The notes: generated by a model from the letters alone, not told the origin. A stretch of 64,000 bases of DNA from Asparagopsis taxiformis (GCA_030407315.1 JALQPE010002721.1:1-64000), one strand, 5' to 3'. Shown: positions 10,901-19,959, counted from the stretch's first letter. Numbers and translations are program-made.

Positions 10901-11176
10901 GAGCATCCAATTTGGATTGTTCCGGCTCCGTTCTGTTCGGCGCAGTTCATCAACGACCCGCGGTATTTGCGAGGTGAGGACACTCCGGCGGAAGACACCA
11001 GGCGGATGGCCAACGTCGAGTTTGTCGAGAACTACAGCAGCGGTTCGACGGGGAAGAAGCTCAAGGCGAAGGACCTAGAAAATCCGAAGATCATTGTAGT
11101 ACGTGCAATCCGCGATATCCGTCCGGGGCAGGAGCTCTACGTTCATTATGGGACAGCGTTTAGAGCATGGAATTAG
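7968..11176 (+). CDS. DNA methyltransferase (beta-class) fused to a SET domain, one frameshift
   Basis: The gene starts at ATG 7968 and stops at 11176. One -1 frame change lies within 9644-9746, where two long frames overlap; the whole product would be about 1,070 residues. Residues 1-430 are a unique, partly helical region with a basic start. The catalytic motif IV, DPPY (9486-9497, residue 507), precedes the AdoMet-binding motif I, 'DPFSGTFATGK' (about 10214-10246), and 'GSDMD'. The order IV before I is that of beta-class N6-adenine/N4-cytosine methyltransferases. A long Asp/Glu-rich insert separates the two halves. The C-terminus is a SET domain: 'GRGLFA' (near 10700), 'FINDPR' (near 10950, where canonical enzymes have N-H) and 'ELYVHYG' (near 11140). 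It would methylate both DNA and a histone or other protein. The frameshift may be a mutation or an assembly error. Confidence 0.8.
9736..9840 (+). other. Acidic linker inside the methyltransferase domain
   Basis: In the downstream frame this segment encodes an almost uninterrupted Asp/Glu/Ser tract between motif IV and the rest of the catalytic domain. Acidic inserts of this sort are common in chromatin proteins. The frame change sits just before it, in a GCTGCTGCC run. Confidence 0.6.
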
Positions 11177-11393
11177 GGTCACGAAAGATGTTTTCATTTC
11201 GACTACAAATAAAGCTACGTTCCAGAGTTGAAGTATATCATATAATGCAGCATGTCCAGCCACCATTAGTCCAGGGTGAAACCTATTGAGCAGTACTCGC
11301 CTGTCAAAAACCAATCGTTCACACTCTAGGTGCACTTCGTCCGAGCAGTGAACCTGACTGCTTGGATGCTGTTATGCGTGCAGATGCAAAATA

Positions 11394-11602
11394 CACGACC
11401 AAGTTGAAATGGACGCCCGGTGGATGTCCAGCTCAGTTGCATTGCTGTCCGGCCCAGAAATTCTACAATTCAGGGCAGAAAAAAATATTGCAAAAAACAT
11501 CGATTTGGGCGGTCGAAAGTGCCGTACGGCACACCCCCATCTCAAAAACATGTTCACATGTGCATGTTTTTGAGAATAGCCCAAATTTTAATTCAAATCA
11601 GG
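11394..11602 (-). repeat. Repeat family A, copy 7 (right inverted arm)
   Basis: This is the only A copy in reverse orientation. Its GGACGTC-flanked outer sequence continues into the terminal sequence at 11603-11652, which is shared inverted with 5193-5256. Confidence 0.92.
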
Positions 11603-11835
11603 ACGTCTTCCGGACATAGGGGTGCTCGCGGCCTAGCTCTACAGCTGTAATTGTACCTCATTAAATACTGTTGATGACTGCCTACCGTATACAATCTGGG
11701 CTGTTGGCGTATTATCCGGTACTTGACCTGACCTGAACGTTCATCGCAGACCGTTGTGGTTACCGACACTATACAGCAATCTTTTTTGTATCTCGTGCAA
11801 CTCAATCGTTCCATCGCTTCCGGGAAAGCTTCATT

Positions 11836-14106
11836 ATGCCGCCGCGTATTGCGAAGAAAGCTCCAAAGCCTCCGGGCCTCCAGAAAACCCGGTCAGCAGC
11901 TGCTGTATCGAGTGCCCGACAATCCCGTGCGAAGAAGCGGTCTGGGCCTACCGGCAGCATTGAACCGCGGTCCGGTAGTCGCAAGACGGACCGGCGCAGA
12001 ACTGGGGATCCGCAGCGAGAAAGTGAGGAAGGAGGAACGGCGCGGAGAGAGATGGGGCTTGACCGAGGCAAGCGTGCTCGCAGGGACAGTGAACATCATG
12101 ATGATGACATGATAGTGGCTCAAAACATGTTGGAATTGCGGCAGAGTGCTATGGCAAAGGTAGTTCCTCCCGGGTCGGCAGATGCGGAGGTGCTGCAGAC
12201 GGAGTCCCAGCCGGGGGTTCCCGAGACACTGGAGGCTGTGACCCCCACTGCGCCAACTATGCCGAGTACATCAGCCCCAGCAGGTAATGCAGTCAGGGAC
12301 CCGAGGATAGCGGCAAGGGATGTTGTTTCTGAGCAACGTTCACAGGATGCCAACTATCATCGGCGGTCAGGTGGTACTGAGGGGAGAGAGCAGCCGGAGT
12401 GCGGGCCTCGTCACAACAGACTGTCATTGGTGCCAAATATGCGCGTAACGCCCCCGCGACGTCAGGCTATTGGCGATGGAGGACATCATAATCCCGATAG
12501 CGTGCGAGATGGGGGGACGGTGAGGGCAGAGAGGTTGCATCCGCCGGAATCCATCGATTTAATGGCGAGTCGCATCAATGCGCAGAAGAAGAAGATCGCG
12601 GAGCTGGAAAAAAAGTGTTTAGCCAGGACATAGCAAACAAGGCGCTCACCACGGAGATAGTTGCGTTGGAGGCTAAGGTGAAGACTCTGCAGGCGGAAAA
12701 TGCCAGCCTTACTGCAATTGCGAGAACAGGTAGAATCAGTGATCACAGTGGCGGTAAGTCGAAAATACAGAAAGCCATTCCTGTGAAATACCTTGGAGTT
12801 CTTAGGGCGGTTGAGGAAAACCTGACAAAGTGGTGCAAGAACGAGACTATGGAGCTGGACCCTATAGCGGAACAAACGCAGAGACGTTGGACTGGACGTA
12901 CCATCGAGGTAGAGCCGGTAGAAGGGGCACTTTGGAGCGAAAACGGTGTAGGATATATTGCTACCCCTCCGGGCTATATCATCAAGAATCTGCAGTGGTA
13001 TACACCTTCGTACAGAGACGAGAGTGATCTGCTGAATGACTTGGTGCGACACGTACTGCGTCAAAGTCCGTGGTGTGATGTGTTTTCCGATGAGGAGCAG
13101 CGTGTGTGCTGTCAAGAGGCTGTGGCGGGGAGCAAGGAATTGAAAGTGAAGGTGACGCAAAGTGAAGGTGACGCAGAAACTGTCCGACGTGATGAGTGCA
13201 CGGAAGCGTAATGAGAGGGACAGATTGTTCGGTTCACTGGGGTACACGAAATTAATGTCTAGATGCACGATGCTGACGACGCGAGCTGAGATGGACGAGC
13301 GAGAGGATCAAAAGCGCGAAGCGTCTGAGAAGCTTTTGAAACGGGAAAGAAACGGTGATTTGGATATGGGGAGGTGGCGAACGGCACCGTTCTCAGAGCT
13401 GCGATACAGCAAAGGCATGGTTCCTGACAGCTTCGAAATGGAAGTGAATGGTGATGCATGGTTTAACAACCGAGTAGCTGTGAATGTGCTGGACATCTTC
13501 AGGGGTTATTCGATACGACCAGAACAAGTAATGGACATAGAGACGAGCATACTAACGCTGGCGCGCCTGGATGCTTGGCTAGTGACTACTGTGGAGTGTT
13601 TGGATGAACCGAAGGGGAAAGGAGGTGCACGGCAGAAGGAGTTTACAAGGCGGTACAGTCAATATGTGGGGGTAGCTTTTCAGCAATTAGTTGGTATGGT
13701 GGTGTACTGCATGTCTTGTCTCCAAGGCTCGCAAGCAAGGGAAGAAACGGACGTTGTCGAGAGCGAACAGCGGACTAGTGCACAGTCACGGCATGTGTTT
13801 GCAAGCCGTACTGTGACGAGAGAGGCTGTTGAAGTGTGGCAAAGCGGAGAGGGGTCTGGAATTGTTCATGTCGTTGATGATGTAAACCGCTGCTCATCAC
13901 TTGTTCTAGTGTCCGAGGATTGGATTCAATCGCATATTACGTCAAACCTCGGTGCTGTAATGGATTGTGTGATTGCGCAAGGACTAATTGGCGCAGAACT
14001 TTTCGTCGTTGACCCATATGCTGGACACCTGAGTGCAAACCTGAATGTCGAAAATCAATGCCCCACAGTATGGGGGCATGGAGCGGCGCCATGCAGCCAC
14101 TGCTGA
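11836..14106 (+). CDS. Coiled-coil accessory protein of a transposon, two frame breaks
   Basis: I do not recognise the family. The frame opens at ATG 11836 with a basic, low-complexity N-terminus, and a coiled coil runs from about 12570 to 12720. The frame changes twice. At 12609-12615 the sequence A AAA AAG joins 'AELEKK' in the first frame to 'FSQDIANK' in the -1 frame within one continuous coiled coil. Near 13146-13177 a 16-bp tandem duplication (GTGAAGGTGACGC twice) shifts the frame again. The C-terminal third has no recognised motif. The gene converges on the transposase at 14215-17274 with about 110 bp between stop codons, so it may be the DNA-binding or accessory protein of the same element, like TnpA of EnSpm. 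That pairing is inference. Confidence 0.55.
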
Positions 14107-14214
14107 TAACGGTTTTGGCGTAATGGAGGATGGTTGAAATTAGTGCAGTAAATGTGACGTTGACTAGAAGGCTTATCATGTAGTACATTATCAATAGAGT
14201 GCTGCGATTTAGAT

Positions 14215-17200
14215 TTATTCTTCTTCATTATCATCTGTGAACTGGTAATCAGTGTTGGTGTAGAAGCGGTTGAGATAGAAACGGTGGTCCGACCAGTGCA
14301 TTTGTTTCGTAAATGGCTTGACTGGAAAGTTACTTCGTACGATGTGCACGGTGCCAGATATAGTAGATGCAGGAATGAGGTCAAACCAAGGACCACCTGC
14401 ACTGTGGGATGCAGTGTCATTGCTGTCAACGGATCCGTTGTCCGGGTCCCATGTGGACCACTTTAAACAAATGCACCCAAGTGATTTTTCCACAGCGGTT
14501 TTTGGGGCAAAGCAGGTCATATACTGAACGAAAGCGAGTTCTACAGGTTGAAACAGGTTTGGAGACTGCAGGCGTACCAGTGCCAGGACGCGCCCTACCC
14601 ATATGGTTCTGTAGTCATCGGCAGTTCCGGAGATGACGACAAAGGAGTACTGCGATCTCTTTGCGGGGCCGAACGATGAAGTTGCAAAGACGCGCTGCTG
14701 CTTGTGCCTCGACACGTTTGTGGGGCGAAGCATGCCACTGTGCGGGTCAAAGTCGTCGGCATCTGGGACGTACCCTCCCATGACGTAGGCGGACTTTACC
14801 ACGGTGACGGAAATGTCCATGTCATGTATTGGAGGGCCTTCTGCCGTGGCGCGCAGTCTAGCGAGGGTGAGGAACGCTTGTGCAGCTGTGTCACCGAGTT
14901 GCTGGAATAGCGTTATGGTGCCAGACGGGAACGAGGAGTTGTGCAGAGGCAAAAGAGTGGCAGGATCGGGCTGTCCGTCGATATCTGCAACGAGGAGGGT
15001 TGCATCGGGCAGCAGGGAGGCAAAGTCGTGCAGTGCAACGGTGAATCCGTCGCGAACGAGTACTGCACCGTCTGTGGGAGATATCATCCGTGGGTTTCCC
15101 AATGTGTTCGATGGGGTGTGACGAGTTGGAGTGGCCAAGGAGAATTCCATGTGGAAGGAGAATTCCTTGTGGCGAATAGTCTCTTCCATGGCTGCGGAGC
15201 GCCTTCGAGAGGTTTTCCTATAACTCTGTTTGAACAGAAGATGCGAGTGTTCGTAGGGGCCTGCATCAATGTGTTCCAGGGCGCCATATCTCTGCAAGTC
15301 ACCGGGAAGATGGTCTAGAAGATGGAACTTGAAAGTTTTGAGACCTGTGGTGTGGAATGGGCCGAGGGTGGAGAGCATTGATTGTTTGAAATAGGAAATG
15401 GAGTTCTGGAGGCTTTGTAGTTCGGCGGCAGTCCAGTGCTTGATGCGACCGCGTTTCATGACCCATGCGACGAGGTCAGAGTATTGCGTGCAGATGGAAG
15501 TGAGGGGGGCTGTCTCTACTTCGTCACAGCATGTGTCAATGAATGCTGCGATGAAAGGGAACACCATGTCGACATGGTGATAGTCTTTGGCTGCGAGCAT
15601 GCCGCGTATGCCGTCCTCCGTGAAGAGGCCGTTCAAATTGGTGCCCTTCTCACCCTTGGAGAAGTCGACATGAAGACCGGTGATGTAGTAGTCGCGTTCG
15701 ATAGCGGACAGAATGCTGTTTGAGCCGGCGAGGATGGATTTTTTCACCTTCTTGAAGGTGCGAGGTGTCCCGGAATGGGAGGCAGTGGTGGTGGTGAGGT
15801 CTGGGGAGCTGAGGCGGTGGACAATGCACTGTTTGATGAGCTTTGAGATGCCGAGGTGGAGATTGTGCAGAGGCTCGAAGGAGAAAATGTTGTAGGGGTC
15901 TAGGGGACTGTTGGTGGGTAAAAGAGCGGTCGATTCGAGGACAGAGTGTTGTTCGAGGAGGGAGAGAGCTTCGAGCGGAGCAGTTGTATGCTCCTGAGCG
16001 CTCTCTTGGCGTGCAGAGCGTGTATCATCGAGGGAGCGGGGCTGGTGTGGCGCGCTGGATTCAAGTTGAGTGGCGGGGATGTAGCAGCGGTGGCAGGGAT
16101 GTGTGGTGGTAGTGCTGTTGCGAGTGCATGACAGCTCTTTGGCCTCTGGAAAGTCGCAGCAATAATTGGCTAGGATGGGAAAGCATTGGCGGGCAGTTGC
16201 AGTGGAGTCTGTGCAGGGGAACCCGGAAGAGAACGCGGTGGATAGGGACGAAAACACTTTTTCGAGTGCTTTATGAAGAATATCAATTTTGCGAGCGCGA
16301 CTAGCAGAACTAGAGGTTGTCGGCATTTCATCACCGAACAAGGCGTTGGACGAAGGGTTCACAATGTACGGAAGATACCCGACGATGGTGAGGCCGGTAC
16401 GGATGCAGTGGCGACGGAGGGGGGCGGAGAAGTTGAGCAGTGTGACGTGTATGGGGTATGCGACGATTGCGGAGCTCTTGAGGCTTGTGCTGCTCTTGTC
16501 GGAGTACACTTGGAGGAGGCCGGCAAAGGAGGAAGCGGTGGGATCATTTTCCTCTGCCCATACGACCTGTGGATCTTCCGAGAGCTGCACGCGCTGTCTA
16601 GTAACCTGGTGCAGCGTTTTCGCGAATTCTGTGTGTAGGGGATGAGAAAATATTGCGGTGCCGTCTGGGGCGGTCTGTGGGGAGGGGTGGAAGAGAGTAT
16701 TTTGGTCGTTAGCCAGTGCTAACTGCCTGCGGAGCATGTCGACTGGGTCGCGGAGGTACAGCTGTGCCGAGTACTTACCAGTTTTGTCTGGAATGATGTG
16801 GCTCTTGTAACCTTCGGTGCGGAAATGTGTTTCGACCATGGAAGCGGTAACGTGGCGACATTCTTCTACGGTGCGAACGGCGCTGTTGAACTTTTCTAGG
16901 GAGAATGCGGGGTCTTGTAGGATGGTGATGACTTCGCTCACGCGGCCAGCGCCGGCCTTGTACTCGAGGGTTGTGAGACTGGCGGCGAGGGATTGCACGA
17001 GGAGGTCTGCGCGGGAGGGGGTTGAGGTTGGTGGCAGTGGAGCGTCACAGGGTGAGTCGCTGGAGGAAGCACGACCAGATTCTGGGTCTGGGGAGCTGGG
17101 TTGCGGGGAATCATGGTCGCCGTTTCGAGCAGGCTCATGGGTGACGGCAGGGACACGAGCGTTGTTGAAATGTTGGGGAGAGGGGTTGAAACGGTAGCGA

Positions 17201-17274
17201 CACGTTCGCTCATGCAGCGCGAGCGCATAAGCATCTACGCAGTAGTAGAAGCATCCTTCATACTTGCATTCCAT
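14215..17274 (-). CDS. EnSpm/CACTA-like (tnp2-type) transposase
   Basis: This is a single uninterrupted frame of 1,019 residues. It starts with a C2HC zinc-finger-like motif (C at residue 3 and 8, then H and C near residues 21-25) and a Ser/Pro-rich linker. Around residue 390 the 'CCDFPEAKELSC...PCHRC' block, and around 480 'YNIFSFEPLHNLHLGISKLIK', match the tnp2 transposases of EnSpm/CACTA and related Plavaka-type elements. 'LLDHLPGDLQRYG' and 'GPYEHSHLLFKQSYR' (near 690-720) are typical of the C-terminal half of the catalytic domain. The frame is intact, so it is a candidate for recent activity. I could not find CACTA-type ends or a target duplication on either side. Confidence 0.7.
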   Translation of the reverse strand: MECKYEGCFYYCVDAYALALHERTCRYRFNPSPQHFNNARVPAVTHEPARNGDHDSPQPSSPDPESGRASSSDSPCDAPLPPTSTPSRADLLVQSLAASLTTLEYKAGAGRVSEVITILQDPAFSLEKFNSAVRTVEECRHVTASMVETHFRTEGYKSHIIPDKTGKYSAQLYLRDPVDMLRRQLALANDQNTLFHPSPQTAPDGTAIFSHPLHTEFAKTLHQVTRQRVQLSEDPQVVWAEENDPTASSFAGLLQVYSDKSSTSLKSSAIVAYPIHVTLLNFSAPLRRHCIRTGLTIVGYLPYIVNPSSNALFGDEMPTTSSSASRARKIDILHKALEKVFSSLSTAFSSGFPCTDSTATARQCFPILANYCCDFPEAKELSCTRNSTTTTHPCHRCYIPATQLESSAPHQPRSLDDTRSARQESAQEHTTAPLEALSLLEQHSVLESTALLPTNSPLDPYNIFSFEPLHNLHLGISKLIKQCIVHRLSSPDLTTTTASHSGTPRTFKKVKKSILAGSNSILSAIERDYYITGLHVDFSKGEKGTNLNGLFTEDGIRGMLAAKDYHHVDMVFPFIAAFIDTCCDEVETAPLTSICTQYSDLVAWVMKRGRIKHWTAAELQSLQNSISYFKQSMLSTLGPFHTTGLKTFKFHLLDHLPGDLQRYGALEHIDAGPYEHSHLLFKQSYRKTSRRRSAAMEETIRHKEFSFHMEFSLATPTRHTPSNTLGNPRMISPTDGAVLVRDGFTVALHDFASLLPDATLLVADIDGQPDPATLLPLHNSSFPSGTITLFQQLGDTAAQAFLTLARLRATAEGPPIHDMDISVTVVKSAYVMGGYVPDADDFDPHSGMLRPTNVSRHKQQRVFATSSFGPAKRSQYSFVVISGTADDYRTIWVGRVLALVRLQSPNLFQPVELAFVQYMTCFAPKTAVEKSLGCICLKWSTWDPDNGSVDSNDTASHSAGGPWFDLIPASTISGTVHIVRSNFPVKPFTKQMHWSDHRFYLNRFYTNTDYQFTDDNEEE

Positions 17275-17859
17275 GTCGAGTTTTGACGCAAAAGGAAGGA
17301 TTGCGAGCTGAACAGGGGAGACTGTGCCGTCCAGATGCGACCAATTTTATTTTTGTGGTGCTTTCGAGACTTGGAATGTAACGTGTTCGTTCGTAGTTTT
17401 GTGGGTAGTAGTTTTGTGCTCACTCCAGCTGACATCCCAACGGTGGAATTTAACCGAGAGTTCAATCATTTCCAACTGTTACATCACATTGCGTGCTGGC
17501 AACGTGTGCATGGAAGGACGAACGACTGCCCTGGGACATGAATTTTCAATTAATTCATTTGTAATAATAAACTTTTTTATTTCCAAACTTCGTGGAATCT
17601 GAATGTGCTTTACAGCGGATATGCCACGGATCATGTAAGGAAAGCAAATGGATTCTCATATATATGATTATATGTTTATATTCGTTGTTCTCGATCCGGA
17701 TCTCATTGTTCGGGGATTCAGAGACCATGGCTTGGGCCATACTCAATCTCACTGCCGGCGATGATTTCGAGTATGCACAGCAAGACTTAAGCGGATGCTG
17801 AAAGCTGTCCGGTCGACGCCGCAGGCTCCACTCCGCCCTCATCACCGACTGAGATTCTT
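17275..17859. other. No gene recognised
   Basis: This AT-rich stretch upstream of the transposase start probably includes its promoter and one end of the element. I saw no convincing coding sequence. Confidence 0.4.
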
Positions 17860-18920
17860 TGACTGCCTTTGCTTTGTTTAGTGTAGAGGATGGACGAAGG
17901 TACGTGCGCGAATCTTGAGGGTATGCATTGAGGGAAGCGTGGGTTTTGAGTCTGACTATTTCCGTTGATGCGATATTTTCCTTGCAAGCCTGTTGACTCA
18001 TGGTGTGTATTGAGTGGAGGATGGAAGAGAGGTACGTGAAGTTTTGAAAGTATGCTGTGAGGGAAGGTTGGTTTTGAGTCTGACTGTTGTGGTTGATTCC
18101 GATGTTGTGTAGATGATGCAGGAATGTTGATGACGGAAGGTAAGTTTCATTGAGAGCCAAGATGTGCTTTGCGAAGATATGGACTGCTGACTATGATTAT
18201 TATTCATTGCAAGGTTTTGGATCATGGTTTGTATTGTGTGTAGGATGGATGAGAGGTACATTTGCGAGTTCTCAGGGTATGTAGCGAGGGAAACGTTGGT
18301 TTTCAATCTGACTGTTGCGATTGATTCCGATGTTGCGTAGGTGATGGAGGAATAGTGATGACGGAAGGTAAGTCACATTGGGCGCCCAGTTCGGTTGTGC
18401 GAAGATGCGGAATGCTGACTACTTTTCTTGGCTACACAATTACATGACTTATGGTTTTTATTGTGTGCAGGATGGAACGGGTAAGGTAAGTGTGCGAGTT
18501 TTGAAAGTAAGCAGCGAGGGAAGGTTGTTTTTGAGTCTGACTGTTGCTGTTGATCCAATATTCATTCATTAGAAGCCTATTGAGTCATGGTGTGTATTGT
18601 GTGGAGCGAAGGTAAGTGTGCGAGTTTTGAAAGTATGCTGTGAGGGAGGGTTGGTTTTGAGTCTGACTGTTGTGGTTGATTCCGATGTTGTGTAGATGAT
18701 GCAGGAATGTTGATGACAGAAGGTAAGTTTCACTGAGCACCAAGACTTGTTTTGCGAAGATATGGACTGCTGACTTTGATTATTCATTGCAAGGTTTTTG
18801 GATCATGGTTTGTATTTTGTGTAGGATGGATGAGAGGTAAGTAAGGGAGTTTCTAGGATATCTGTCGTGGTAAGCGTTGCTTTTGAATCTGACTGTTGGG
18901 GTTGATGTTTTGTATGTGAT
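17860..18920. repeat. Complex tandem repeat (about 127/229-bp units)
   Basis: The motif TTTTGAGTCTGACTGTTG, or a close variant, recurs at about 17945, 18072, 18301, 18530, 18655 and 18883. The spacings are about 127, 229, 229, 125 and 228 bp, so the array has a short unit and a long unit in a higher-order order. Long units also share 'GATGCAGGAATGTTGATGAC' and 'GATTATTCATTGCAAGG'. GTAAG follows several of the repeated GGAAG motifs, which looks splice-donor-like but has no coding context. Confidence 0.85.
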
Positions 18921-19278
18921 GCAGGAGTGGTGAAGCAGGAACGGCAGGACTCAAGGAGAGTGAAGAAGGGATCTAGGAAGATGGGGAATGAAGCTGTGAG
19001 GTGTTTCTGGTATGTGTATATTTTCGGGCATACGATAGAAGTGAGAGTGGGTTTCAAGTGGTGTAAGATTTTGCTGACCATGTTCGTGTTTGATGTCTTG
19101 ATGATTTAATGGGCTGGGGTGGTGTCGAGGAAAGCGGGGATGGAATTGGGAAGGAGCGGATTTTTGTAATCTAGGTCGTGAGGGTTCTTCAAGTATGTGC
19201 GGATGGTGGTGCATGGCGTTCGGATGGTAGGGAGAACGCGATAGTGAGGGAGATGGGTGATCGACGATATGCTGACAG
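18921..19278. other. No gene recognised between two repeat arrays
   Basis: The stretch is purine-rich, with no repeat or reading frame that I can support. Confidence 0.4.
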
Positions 19279-19440
19279 GTATTTTGTATTCTGGCTGGAT
19301 ACGTATTTCATATTCTGGCTGGATACGTATTTCGTATTCTGGCTGGATACATATTCCGTATTCTGGCTGGATACGTATTTCCTATTCTAACCGGGTATTT
19401 ATTTCCTATTCTGACCAGATATGTATTTCCTATTCGAGAG
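19279..19440. repeat. 24-bp tandem repeat
   Basis: About seven copies of a 24-bp unit of the type TATTCTGGCTGGATACGTATT are present; the first four are nearly identical and the last three diverged. As 24 is a multiple of three, open frames run through it on both strands, which is a by-product of the repeat. Confidence 0.92.
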
Positions 19441-19559
19441 AGACGTATTGTATACGAGCAGTTTCGTAAATGAGAGAATAAAATACGGTCCGATATGGGC
19501 CCTGAATTTACCATCCGCTGTAATTTCTTCCCTCCCGGTTTTCGCCGATATATTGTATA

Positions 19560-19690
19560 CTGGATGTCGGGTCCTAGTATTCCGCCATATGTACTAGAGA
19601 AAGTGGATGTCGGGTCCTAGTATTCCGCCAAACGTACTAGAGAAAGTGGGTGTCGGGCCCTAGTATTCCGCCATATGTACTAGAGAAAGT
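19560..19690. repeat. 43-bp tandem repeat
   Basis: Three units spaced exactly 43 bp apart carry GTCGGGTCCTAGTATTCCGC and 'GTACTAGAGAAAGTGG'. An inverted, diverged version of the same words (CTAGGACCCGTACTAGAGAGA) appears at about 19768-19788. Confidence 0.9.
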
Positions 19691-19739
19691 GGACGTCCGC
19701 ATCCAAAAATTTTTTATTTTTTTTTGGACGCGGACGTTC
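19690..19739. repeat. Inverted repeat with T-rich loop
   Basis: GGACGTCCGCATCCAAAAA and its near-perfect reverse complement face one another across a short T-rich spacer and could form a hairpin. A further GGACGTCCGCGTCC occurs at about 19789. The GGACGTCC word also occurs in the tail of repeat A. Confidence 0.75.
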
Positions 19740-19822
19740 ATTTGTTCTAGTAAATCTCGGGGCCGACTAGGACCCGTACTAGAGAGACTGGACGTCCGCG
19801 TCCACTTCCGAAAACACAGACG

Positions 19823-19959
19823 CGCCGTCCTTCTATTGACATGTTGTCATGCCATCGTATGCTGTGCTGTTGGCTCAGCAAGCGTAGTGGCAGTAGTGCA
19901 GGCAGTTTGGAGTGGAGCATTGTTTCGCTGCTCCGTTTCTTCTTGGCGGCGTAGTGGCA
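19823..19959 (-). repeat. Copia 3' LTR remnant
   Basis: It begins on the minus strand at TGCCACTACG, either at 19892 or, after a purine-rich AAGCAGGGGGAC tract, at 19959. The second TGCCACTACG suggests an internal insertion or duplication of about 67 bp relative to the 5' LTR. Similarity to the 5' LTR ends near 19823. Confidence 0.7.

Larger units (their letters stand above)
5193..11652. mobile_element. Putative DNA transposon carrying a methyltransferase-SET gene
   Basis: The two ends are inverted copies of one another. The left begins AATTACAGCTGT at 5193 and the right ends ACAGCTGTAATT at 11652. Both continue inward through 'AGCTAGGC', 'GCGAGCACCCC' and 'TCCGG' into an A repeat (5257-5466 forward, 11394-11602 reverse), giving about 260 bp of inverted similarity. 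The interior holds more A/T copies, a Gly-codon-rich tandem repeat and one gene. No transposase is present, so the element would be non-autonomous or a cargo carrier. The terminal AATT could be part of the repeat or a 4-bp target duplication; the two cannot be separated because the motif is palindromic. Confidence 0.6.

Noticed and set aside
13162..14106. Independent gene at 13,162-14,106
   Set aside because: The 16-bp duplication just upstream and the continuity of the protein show it is the 3' part of the 11,836 gene.
11760..17885. CACTA termini (CACTAT at about 11,767 and TAGTG at about 17,879)
   Set aside because: The flanking bases do not form longer inverted repeats and no 2-3-bp duplication is convincing.
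19178..19390. Protein with VFWLDTY repeats
   Set aside because: The 24-bp minisatellite explains it; both strands are open in the same manner.
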